From an uncultured Campylobacteraceae bacterium (GTDB taxonomy: Bacteria > Campylobacterota > Campylobacteria > Campylobacterales > Arcobacteraceae): a stretch of 9,089 nt of DNA. Location of the stretch: positions 1 through 9,089 of the forward strand of contig CAJXPH010000102.1 in NCBI GenBank assembly GCA_913057765.1, in the 5' to 3' direction. The position numbers were made by a program, and so were the translations under genes. The notes under the pieces are model-generated. The model made no database searches, had not been told where the DNA came from, and saw only the letters and a program-made list of their open reading frames with translations. Shown here in pieces: positions 1 through 6,498 of this stretch (the stretch's first letter is position 1; each line of letters starts with the position of its first letter).

Positions 1-50
1 GATCTACACTATCCTCTTCGTCGGCAGCGTCAGATGTGTATAAGAGACAG
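1..50 (+). other. Illumina Nextera i5-side adapter (artefact)
   Basis: This is not genomic DNA. Positions 1-9 are the end of the P5 flow-cell oligo, 10-17 (TATCCTCT) match a Nextera i5 index as I remember it (S503), and 18-50 are the Nextera read-1 primer ending in the 19-bp transposon mosaic end AGATGTGTATAAGAGACAG. Genomic sequence starts at 51. The adapter sits directly against the open reading frame of the sensor kinase. Confidence 0.98.
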
Positions 51-2536
51 ATTCACTTCAAAAAGAGAGAGGTTTTAGTAACGGTTATATAGGAAGTAAA
101 GGCAAAAAGTTTTATAAAGAAATTATAAATCAAGAAAAAGAAACAACTCAACAAGAAAAAGAGCTTAATAATTTTCTAAAAACAGTAGATCTTAACTATT
201 ATGGAAATGACTTTAACAATACAATAATTAAAGCTATTAGTGAACTTACTAACATAAATAAAATACGAAATAAAATTCGAAAATTTGAAGTCAATGAAAA
301 TGAAATCAATTCTTATTATAATCGGTTAATTGCTACATTAATAGAAACAATAACGTATACTTCTAATTTTTCAAATAATAGTATTATTAGTCAACAACTT
401 TATTCATATTCAAACTTTATATATTCAATTGAAAGAATAGCAAATGAAAGAGGGATTGGAACACTTGCTTTCTCTTCAAAACAATTCTCATTGAATATGA
501 AAAAATATTATCATAAATTAATATCAGAGCAAGATATTTATTTAAAAACATTTGAAAAAAATTTAGATAAAGAATCATTAACTAATTACAGGAACATATT
601 TAAAAGTAAAGCATACCAAGAAACAATAAGAATGAGGAAAAGTCTATTAACTTCTGTAGATAAAAAACTTATTGTCTCAAAGATAAATGAAACAGTAGGA
701 TATGGGGGACTTATTCATAATTACAATAAGTACCTTATAACAAAGGATAAAAAATATCTTGAAAAAATAAAAATACAATATAAACAATTAACAAATTTAG
801 TAAATCAATATAAAAAGATAGGACATATATCACAAGAAGAGAAAAATTTACTAGAAAAAGTGACAACAATATTTAAGAAGTATGCTCAAAATATAGATAA
901 TGTAACCATAGATGAGGATGAAACTAATACATTAAATCAACTAACTTATAAAAACTTTTTTACAGATGATTCTGAATACTGGTTTAATATGATGACAGAA
1001 AGAATCTCTTTATTACAAAAAATCGATAATCATTTAATAGAACAAATACTTCAAAAAACAAAACAAATTTCAAACAATGCAAAAATGGATATGAATTCAT
1101 ATATTATTTTGTGCTTGATAATTATTCTTGCAGTACTACTAATTGGAAGGAATATTAGTACAAATATTGTAAATTCTGCAAATGATTTATTACAAGGTAT
1201 TGATAGATTTTTTAAATTTGTAAATAAGAAAAGTGATAATTTAAAACTTATTGAAGTGAAATCAAATGACGAAATTGGTGCAATTTCAAAAATGATTAAT
1301 GAAAAAATAGTTATCTCCAAAAAAATTATTGATGAAGATATTATAGAACGAGCGAAACAACTAGAGATTGAAGTTAAAAATAAAACTCAAGACTTAGAAA
1401 TTAAAAATGTTGAATACAAAATCCTTCTTGATAGATTCAATACTCACACAATTGCAACAAGAACAAACTTAGAAGGTGCAATTACTTTTGCGACAGATAA
1501 ATTCTGTCGACTTAGTGGATACACACAAGGAGAATTAGTTGGACAAAACCATAATATTGTAAGACATCCTGATATGCCTACTGATTTATATAAAGAACTG
1601 TGGAAGACTATTAAATCTGGGAAAAATTATATTGGAGAGTTAAAAAATAAAAGAAAAGATGGTTCTGAATATTGGATTAAACTTATAATTGTTCCTGAAT
1701 TTGATTCACAAGAAAATATTATTGGATATTTTTCAGTAAAACAAAATATTGATGACAAAATAAAAATTAGAGCCTTTAATACTCAATTAGAAGAAAAAGT
1801 AAAAAAAGCCATAGAAGAAAATAGAAAAAAAGACCAACTATTATCTCACCAATCTAAATTAGCAACTATGGGTGAAATGATTGGGATAATTGCACACCAA
1901 TGGAAACAACCATTAAGTTCATTATCAATGAGAATTCAATCTATAAAATATAAAAGTTTTTTAACACAAAAACCTATTGATAAAGAATATATAGAAGAGT
2001 TTGTATCTGATAATATGCAACTTATTCAATTTATGTCAAAAACAATAGATGACTTTAGAGATTTTTTCAGACAAGATAAGAAAAAAGAAAATTTTAATAT
2101 GATTAAATGTATTGAAAAAACATTAAACATTGTGAAACCTCAATTAGAAGCATCAAAAATAAACTTAAAAATAGAAGGTGAAGACTTCATAACAAATGGA
2201 CTGCAAAGTGAATTTCAGCAAGTTATTGTGAATTTAATTAGTAATGCAAAAGATATATTAATTGAAAAAGATACTAAAAATAAAGAAATAAAAATTTATA
2301 CCCAAATTAAAGACGGTCAAGGAATCTTATCTATTGAAGACAATGCAGGTGGAATTCCAGATAATATTATTGAAAAGGTATTTGAACCGTATTTTACTAC
2401 AAAAGAAATAGGAAAAGGAACAGGGATAGGTCTTTATATTTCAAAAACCATTATTGAAGATACTATGAATGGAAAACTTAGTGTTGCAAATACGGAAAGT
2501 GGCGCTTGCTTTAAAATTGAAATGAAACTAGTTTAA
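51..2536 (+). CDS. NIT-PAS sensor histidine kinase, 5'-truncated
   Basis: Membrane sensor histidine kinase, expected to sense a small ligand outside the membrane and pass phosphate to an unseen response regulator. The frame is open from the adapter (first full codon 53) to TAA at 2534-2536, giving 827 visible residues. The N-terminus, probably a first transmembrane helix, is missing. Residues 1-15 carry a QKERG motif and 127-142 carry ER..NERGIG, both typical of the NIT nitrate/nitrite-sensing domain. A hydrophobic helix lies at about 350-366, followed by a HAMP-like region and coiled coil. A PAS domain resembling those of Aer-type receptors lies at about 455-567 (RHPDMP, KRKDGSEYWI). The H-box is AHQWKQPL with phospho-acceptor His615 (codon at 1895). 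The HATPase has N-box Asn731 (LISNAKD), DNAGG near 763 and GKGTGIGL at 787-794. There is no receiver domain and no partner regulator in view. It converges on the MarR gene with a 6-nt gap. The ligand is inferred from the domain family. Confidence 0.93.
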
Positions 2537-2542
2537 AAATTT

Positions 2543-3037
2543 TCAATCATTATTTTCTAAGATTTTAAAAAGAATTTTTTCTAAATTTTCTTTTTCTTCT
2601 TTTTCAAGACATTCAAAATATCCAGACTCATACGATATAGCTTCTTTTAAGGCCATATCAAAAAGTGCTCTACCTTTAGAAGTTAGTTTTACTAGTTTAC
2701 TTCTTTTATCCTCGCTATTATCAATTCTAATAATATAATCTTTAGATACTAACTTTTTTAAAATTTTTGTCATACCTCCAGAAGAAAAAACTAATCTATC
2801 ATAAAGTGCAGTAGGAGATAAGATACATTCACTTCCACCTCCAATTACTAATGAAGCTAAAACATCAAGTTCACTATTAGTTAAGTCATACTCTTTCTTT
2901 ATTATCTCTTCCGCTCCTGTAATAATCTTTTTGTGTATTACAAAAAGAGGAACACTCATATTTATACTATCTTTATATGTTTTAGGGGAATTCTTTTTAT
3001 GTAAAGCAATCCCTTCTTTTAATAATTCTATATTCAT
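2543..3037 (-). CDS. MarR-family transcriptional regulator
   Basis: A 164-residue winged-helix regulator, the usual size for a MarR dimer. Helices at 28-65 precede the DNA-binding region. The recognition helix is about 85-100 (SSGGMTKILKKLVSKDY), and the beta-wing at 104-122 carries the family-typical acidic/basic stretch DNSEDKRSK. The C-terminal helix (about 128-162) should form the dimer interface. MarR proteins usually repress their own gene and a divergent neighbour, releasing DNA on ligand binding or oxidation; Cys71 and Cys143 are present, but a redox role is speculation. The gene is divergent from yceI, and two CTTTCTAGAAAG palindromes lie between them. The ATG at 3037 has no Shine-Dalgarno sequence; a good promoter ends 6 nt upstream, suggesting a leaderless message. 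The effector is not predictable from the sequence. Confidence 0.9.
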   Translation of the reverse strand: MNIELLKEGIALHKKNSPKTYKDSINMSVPLFVIHKKIITGAEEIIKKEYDLTNSELDVLASLVIGGGSECILSPTALYDRLVFSSGGMTKILKKLVSKDYIIRIDNSEDKRSKLVKLTSKGRALFDMALKEAISYESGYFECLEKEEKENLEKILFKILENND

Positions 3038-3072
3038 AAGTAAAGTATACAGTTTTTAACATATTATTTCAA
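3038..3072 (-). promoter_or_regulatory. marR promoter, predicted leaderless
   Basis: Reading the minus strand, the -35 box is TTGAAA (3072 to 3067), followed by a 17-nt spacer and the -10 box TATACT (3049 to 3044). Six nucleotides (ttactt) then lead directly to the ATG at 3037, so transcription would start at the A of the start codon. An alternative -10, TAATAT (3066 to 3061), would give a leader of roughly 17 nt but also without a Shine-Dalgarno sequence. Confidence 0.6.
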
Positions 3073-3077
3073 TATAT

Positions 3078-3089
3078 CTTTCTAGAAAG
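3078..3089. promoter_or_regulatory. Putative MarR operator, copy 1
   Basis: A perfect 12-bp palindrome, CTTTCTAGAAAG, lies 5 bp upstream of the predicted marR -35 box (about -41 to -52). It recurs exactly at 3126-3137. Two identical palindromes between a MarR gene and its divergent neighbour are the expected arrangement for operators; binding is inferred. Confidence 0.65.
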
Positions 3090-3124
3090 GTAAATTTAAG
3101 CAGGAAGATGGTTTAATTTTAATG

Positions 3125-3138
3125 TCTTTCTAGAAAGA
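3125..3138. promoter_or_regulatory. Putative MarR operator, copy 2
   Basis: This is the second copy of CTTTCTAGAAAG (3126-3137), here extended to a perfect 14-bp palindrome by T3125/A3138. Its centre is 48 bp from that of copy 1, about four and a half helical turns. It lies about 74-85 bp upstream of the yceI start predicted from the 3199-3204 box, so it may act through looping or another yceI promoter. Confidence 0.65.
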
Positions 3139-3172
3139 TATAACTATGTAGAACTTATATTGATACTCATTG

Positions 3173-3202
3173 TTAATATTTCATTAATATTGAACTAATA
3201 TA
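3173..3202 (+). repeat. Phased TTAATATT repeats upstream of yceI
   Basis: TTAATATT occurs at 3173-3180 and again at 3184-3191, with a degenerate third copy (CTAATATA) at 3195-3202. The spacing is 11 bp, close to one helical turn. The third copy merges into the yceI -10 box. The repeats could be a binding site for a second factor or a curved AT element; in DNA this AT-rich, chance is possible. Confidence 0.35.
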
Positions 3203-3223
3203 ATTTTTCAAAAGAAAAAAGGA
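3199..3223 (+). promoter_or_regulatory. yceI -10 box and ribosome binding site
   Basis: The -10 box TATAAT is at 3199-3204, predicting a start near 3211. No good -35 box is visible at the usual distance, which is common in Campylobacterota sigma70 promoters. The ribosome binding site AAAGGA is at 3218-3223, 5 nt before the ATG, and supports the start at 3229. Confidence 0.55.
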
Positions 3224-3228
3224 TATAT

Positions 3229-3795
3229 ATGAAATTAATAAAATTAGGACTAGCTTCACTTTTAGCAACAGGTGCACTTTTTGCAGGAACATTTAATGTA
3301 GATAAATCACATTCAAATGTAGGATTTAAAGTAAAACATATGATGATCTCAAATGTTATTGGAAAATTTAAAAACTTTTCTGGAACTATTGATTATGATG
3401 AAGATACAAAAACTTTAAAATCAATCTCAGGTAAAATTGAAGTAAAATCAATTAATACAGAAGATGAAAAAAGAGATAAACACTTAAGAGCAGATGATTT
3501 CTTTGCCGCAGAGAAATTTCCAAATATAACTTTTGAATCAATAAAAATTGACGGAGATGAACTAATTGGTAATTTTACACTAAGAGGTATTACTAAAGAA
3601 GTTAAGTTTGAACTTGAAAATAATGGTGTTATAAAAGATCCTTGGGGAAATACAAGAGTTGGTCTTGCATTAACTGGAAAAATCAATAGAAAAGATTATG
3701 GATTAACATATAGTAAACTTCTAGAAGCAGGTGGTGTTGCAGTAGGAGATACAGTTAAATTAAATATTGAGATAGAGGGTATTAAAGCGAAATAA
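3229..3795 (+). CDS. yceI: YceI-family periplasmic lipid-binding protein
   Basis: A 188-residue secreted protein of the YceI family, which folds as a lipocalin-like beta-barrel and in structurally studied members binds polyisoprenoid or quinone-type lipids. Residues 1-19 form a signal peptide (K-rich start, hydrophobic core, likely cleavage after LFA). The mature part follows the family pattern: DKSHSNVGFKVKHMM near 26-39, RDKHLRADDFF at 82-92, KFPNITFES at 96-104, LRGITKEV at 118-125 and NRKDYGLTY at 153-161. The length is normal and the gene intact. It stands alone between the MarR regulator and a strong terminator, so control by MarR through the shared intergenic region is likely. The physiological role of YceI proteins is poorly defined; stress response and isoprenoid transport have been suggested for relatives. 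Confidence 0.93.
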   Translation: MKLIKLGLASLLATGALFAGTFNVDKSHSNVGFKVKHMMISNVIGKFKNFSGTIDYDEDTKTLKSISGKIEVKSINTEDEKRDKHLRADDFFAAEKFPNITFESIKIDGDELIGNFTLRGITKEVKFELENNGVIKDPWGNTRVGLALTGKINRKDYGLTYSKLLEAGGVAVGDTVKLNIEIEGIKAK

Positions 3796-3820
3796 TTACT
3801 TTCTTTTACATTCTCCTTTA

Positions 3821-3853
3821 AACGAAGAGTTGTTCTCCTTCTCTTCGTTTTTT
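3821..3853 (+). terminator. Rho-independent terminator after yceI
   Basis: A 9-bp perfect stem, AACGAAGAG (3821-3829) with CTCTTCGTT (3841-3849), encloses an 11-nt loop and runs into six T residues (3848-3853). It lies 26 nt after the yceI stop and immediately before the modE promoter, insulating the two units. Confidence 0.9.
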
Positions 3854-3854
3854 A

Positions 3855-3883
3855 TTGACAAGCGTTATATATTTTGATATATT
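3855..3883 (+). promoter_or_regulatory. mod operon sigma70 promoter
   Basis: A consensus -35 box TTGACA (3855-3860), an exact 17-nt spacer and a -10 box TATATT (3878-3883) are visible. The expected start is 6-7 nt further on, at the ATG of modE (3890), and no Shine-Dalgarno sequence precedes that ATG, so the mRNA is predicted to be leaderless. This is the only promoter I can see for the five mod genes. Confidence 0.8.
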
Positions 3884-3888
3884 ACGCT
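3861..3888. promoter_or_regulatory. ModE-type operator (molybdate repression)
   Basis: An inverted repeat, AGCGTTATATA, 6 nt, TATATTACGCT, has one mismatch between the 11-bp arms. It closely resembles the known ModE box (CGnTATATA, about 6 nt, TATATAnCG). It fills the space between the -35 box and the start codon and includes the -10 box, so bound Mo-ModE would block RNA polymerase. Confidence 0.85.
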
Positions 3889-3889
3889 T

Positions 3890-4660
3890 ATGAATGATTT
3901 ATTTAATGTAGATGGAAATATTTGGATAAAAAAAGATGATCGTGCATTTATAGGAAGAGGAAGAGTAGAACTTCTTCAAAATATTCAAATCCACGGTTCT
4001 ATCACAAAAGCTGCTAAAGCCATGAAGATGAGCTATAAAGCTGCTTGGGATAGTGTTGATATCATGAATAAACTTGCCTCAAAACCACTTGTTACAAAAG
4101 TAACAGGAGGAAAAGGTGGTGGTGGAACAGTTATCACTTCTCATGCAAAAGAGTTAATTCAAGCCTATGAAGAAATCTCTATTTTGCATAAAAACTATTT
4201 TGGTACTTTACAAAACTCTTTTAATGAACAAATCAATGATACTTTTGACTCAGAACCTACTTTTTGTAGATTACAAGGAACTATATCTGCAATGAAAAAT
4301 GTAGATGACAACTATGAAGTATCAATAAAACTTAAAAATGGACAAACTCTTACATCAATAGAAAATAAAAAGTTCGTACTTGAAAGAAATTTACAAGTTA
4401 ATGAAGAAGTTAACTTTCTAATTGAAACTAACAATATTGTATTAACAAAGAAAAATCAAAAGAACAGTGCCAGAAACAAGCTTTGTGGTAAAGTCATTTC
4501 TATTCACAATGACAAAATAAATGCAAACATCACTATAGACAGTGGAGATGATGACATAATCCACTCAAAAATCACCTCTTCAAGTTGCGAAAAACTTGAA
4601 CTAAAAGAGGGTGATGAAATATATGCTTCATTTAAAGCATACAATATCATTATCTTATAA
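3890..4660 (+). CDS. modE: Molybdate-responsive regulator ModE
   Basis: A 256-residue regulator close in length to E. coli ModE (262). The N-terminal LysR-like winged helix (about 20-105) has the ModE pattern GRGRVELL, SITKAAKAMKMSYKAAWD and a glycine-rich wing (GGKGGGGT, 73-80). The C-terminus holds two Mop/TOBE molybdate-binding domains (about 123-187 and 192-256). The Mop signature SARN is at 193-196, in the second domain; the equivalent place in the first reads PTFC. From memory, E. coli ModE has SARN in the first domain. Molybdate-bound ModE dimers repress modABC and can activate molybdoenzyme genes. The gene is first in the operon, with a ModE box over its own promoter, so autorepression is expected. 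ATG at 3890 is the only reasonable start: no in-frame ATG follows until residue 45, inside the helix-turn-helix. Confidence 0.95.
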   Translation: MNDLFNVDGNIWIKKDDRAFIGRGRVELLQNIQIHGSITKAAKAMKMSYKAAWDSVDIMNKLASKPLVTKVTGGKGGGGTVITSHAKELIQAYEEISILHKNYFGTLQNSFNEQINDTFDSEPTFCRLQGTISAMKNVDDNYEVSIKLKNGQTLTSIENKKFVLERNLQVNEEVNFLIETNNIVLTKKNQKNSARNKLCGKVISIHNDKINANITIDSGDDDIIHSKITSSSCEKLELKEGDEIYASFKAYNIIIL

Positions 4661-4669
4661 AGGCAAAAA

Positions 4670-5392
4670 ATGAAAATATTAATGATTCTTTCTTTTTCTA
4701 TTATTACTCTATTTGCAAATGAAATAAAAATTGCAGTTGCATCAAATGTGACATATACAATAAAACCATTAATTAAAGAATTTAACAAAACCTCTAATAC
4801 AAAAGTAAAAGTTGTAATAGGTAGTAGTGGAAAACTAACTACACAAATTAGAAATAGAGCCCCTTTTGATATTCTATTAAGTGCAAATATGAAATATCCT
4901 GAAGCTTTATATAAAGACAATATAGCAGTAGAGAAACCAAAAGTTTATGCACAAGGGAAGTTATCTCTTTTTTCATATAAGAATAGAGAACTAAAAGATT
5001 TAAACATCATAAATAGTGTAAAAAGAGTTGCAATAGCAAATCCAAAAACTGCACCTTATGGGAAAGCTGCATATGAAGCTTTGAATAAAGCAAACTTATT
5101 TGAAAAAAATAAAAAGAAGTTTGTTTATGCAGAAAATATTTCTCAAACAGTTCAATATGCCATGACAGCAGCTGATATTGGCTTTATTGCAAAAGCTTCT
5201 TTATATTCACCAAAAATGAAAAGATTCAAAAAAGATATAAACTATATAGATGTTGACACATCTTTATATGATCCAATAGAACAAGGAATTGCTGTATTAA
5301 ATAAGAAAAAAGAAACTCTAGAGTTTTATGATTTTTTATTTAGTAATGAAGCAAAAAATATTTTAAAATCATATGGATACCAAGTAAACTAA
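4670..5392 (+). CDS. modA: Molybdate ABC transporter, periplasmic binding protein
   Basis: A 240-residue solute-binding protein that captures molybdate (and usually tungstate) in the periplasm and delivers it to ModB. A short signal peptide covers residues 1-16 (cleavage after LFA). Ligand-site regions typical of ModA follow: VASN at 23-26, GSSGKL at 51-56, the FDILLSAN segment at 66-73 and NPKTAPYGKAAYEAL at 124-138. There is no lipobox cysteine; the mature protein looks soluble. It starts 9 nt after modE with AAAGG at 4659-4663, overlapping the modE stop. The same AAAGGCAAAAA context precedes modC. Sulfate and tungstate (TupA) binding proteins are less likely given the ModE-ModB-ModC context. 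Confidence 0.95.
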   Translation: MKILMILSFSIITLFANEIKIAVASNVTYTIKPLIKEFNKTSNTKVKVVIGSSGKLTTQIRNRAPFDILLSANMKYPEALYKDNIAVEKPKVYAQGKLSLFSYKNRELKDLNIINSVKRVAIANPKTAPYGKAAYEALNKANLFEKNKKKFVYAENISQTVQYAMTAADIGFIAKASLYSPKMKRFKKDINYIDVDTSLYDPIEQGIAVLNKKKETLEFYDFLFSNEAKNILKSYGYQVN

Positions 5393-5393
5393 A

Positions 5394-5810
5394 ATGAATG
5401 ATATTCCTTTAAACTCAATAAATGCAGAAGTAAAACAAATCAACAGTTATGATGGTGTAAATGTTGTTGAATTTGATTTTAATGAATCAACGCTTTCTAT
5501 GATGGGACTAGAATTACCTGAAGGAATTAAAGAAGGAACTAAAGTTATATTAGGAGTTAAACCTTCTCATGTAACAATTGGAAAAAGTTATAATCTTGAG
5601 GTTTCTTATTCAAATAAAATTAAAGCAAATATAATAGATATTATGGAAGGACAACTTTTATGTAATGTAATTATGTTTTGTAATAACACAAAAATAGAAT
5701 CACTAATTACAAAAAGAACAAAAGATAATATGCATTTAAAAGTTGGAGATAAAGTAACTGTACTTATTAAATCTACTGAATTGTTTATAAAAGAGATTTT
5801 AAATGATTGA
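5394..5810 (+). CDS. Mop/TOBE-domain molybdate-binding protein
   Basis: A 138-residue protein without signal peptide or membrane segment, so cytoplasmic. It seems to consist of two TOBE/Mop-like halves, about 8-65 (ending VILGVKPSHVTIG) and 72-135 (ending LKVGDKVTVLIKSTELFI). The second half keeps the KxGDxVxVLIKSTE pattern of Mop domains, but SARN is replaced by YSNK. A similar small protein sits between modA and modB in Campylobacter jejuni (Cj0302c, from memory), so the position looks conserved in the phylum. Likely roles are oxyanion storage or buffering, or a detached regulatory domain for ModC; neither is shown here. The ATG follows the modA stop by one nucleotide, with no good ribosome binding site, so translation is probably coupled. 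Its end overlaps modB by 8 nt. Confidence 0.85.
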   Translation: MNDIPLNSINAEVKQINSYDGVNVVEFDFNESTLSMMGLELPEGIKEGTKVILGVKPSHVTIGKSYNLEVSYSNKIKANIIDIMEGQLLCNVIMFCNNTKIESLITKRTKDNMHLKVGDKVTVLIKSTELFIKEILND

Positions 5811-6498
5811 TACACTATTTAATCTAGAATTTGAACCATTTTTAATATCTTTTAAATTAGCTTTCTATACAACAGTTATACTATTTATTATTGCTATTCC
5901 AATGAGTTGGTATCTATCTCAAAGTAAATCAAAAATCAAACCAGTAATTGAAGCAATTACTGCTTTACCAATTGTACTTCCTCCTACAGTTATTGGATTT
6001 TATATTCTCTTTACACTTTCAGTAAATTCACCTGTTGGAGTATTTTTTGAAGAAACATTTGGAATAAGACTAGTTTTTAATTTCACCTCTTTAGTAATTG
6101 CAAGCTGTTTTTATAGTCTCCCTTTTATGATACAACCAATGCAAAGTGCAATGGAAAATATGCCAAAATCATTAATAGAAGCTTCATATATTTGTGGAAA
6201 AAGTAAATTTCAAACAATTATGCATGTGGTACTACCAAATATCAAACCTGCAGTTCTTACTGCAATTGTAACTACCTTTGCACATACAGTTGGAGAATTT
6301 GGTGTAGTTTTAATGGTAGGAGGAAGTATTCCAGGAGAAACAAAAGTTGCATCAATTGCAATCTACGAATTTGTTGAGGTATTAGATTATGAATCAGCAC
6401 ATATCTATTCTGCAATTATGCTACTGATGTCATTTTCAGTTCTATTTTTAGTATATTTTTTCAACCAAAAACAAAGGCAAAAATATGATTCATATTAA
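5803..6498 (+). CDS. modB: Molybdate ABC transporter permease ModB
   Basis: A 231-residue inner-membrane permease, normal for ModB, with five or six hydrophobic helices. Family features are VLPPTVIGFYIL at 58-69, the EAA loop that docks the ATPase at about 126-146 (EASYICGKSKFQTIMHVVLP), and the ModB-typical GEFGVVLMVGGSIPGET at 164-180. As a dimer it forms the channel between ModA and ModC. The start overlaps the mop gene by 8 nt, and AAGAGA (5791-5796) is a plausible ribosome binding site. The 3' end overlaps modC by 14 nt. Confidence 0.96.
   Translation: MIDTLFNLEFEPFLISFKLAFYTTVILFIIAIPMSWYLSQSKSKIKPVIEAITALPIVLPPTVIGFYILFTLSVNSPVGVFFEETFGIRLVFNFTSLVIASCFYSLPFMIQPMQSAMENMPKSLIEASYICGKSKFQTIMHVVLPNIKPAVLTAIVTTFAHTVGEFGVVLMVGGSIPGETKVASIAIYEFVEVLDYESAHIYSAIMLLMSFSVLFLVYFFNQKQRQKYDSY

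Noticed and set aside
1..50. Transposon end suggesting a mobile element
   Set aside because: The 19-bp mosaic end is from Nextera tagmentation, shown by the attached P5, index and primer sequence.
1051..1320. Minus-strand frame inside the kinase gene
   Set aside because: It is the reverse shadow of the transmembrane and HAMP region, with no promoter, ribosome binding site or recognisable domain.
491..2536. Kinase starting at TTG 491 as a complete 681-residue protein
   Set aside because: The frame stays open to the adapter and upstream codons form NIT-domain motifs; no Shine-Dalgarno sequence precedes 491.
3393..3686. Minus-strand frame inside yceI
   Set aside because: It is the reverse of a well-recognised coding gene and shows no independent signals.
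3796..3889. Molybdenum cofactor riboswitch before the mod operon
   Set aside because: The promoter leaves no 5' leader to hold one; the region is filled by the yceI terminator, promoter and ModE box.
4504..4920. Minus-strand frame across the modE/modA junction
   Set aside because: It is antisense to two confident genes; its hydrophobic look is a by-product of AT-rich antisense codons.
5606..5815. Minus-strand frame inside the mop gene
   Set aside because: It is a shadow of the Mop-domain gene with no start signals.
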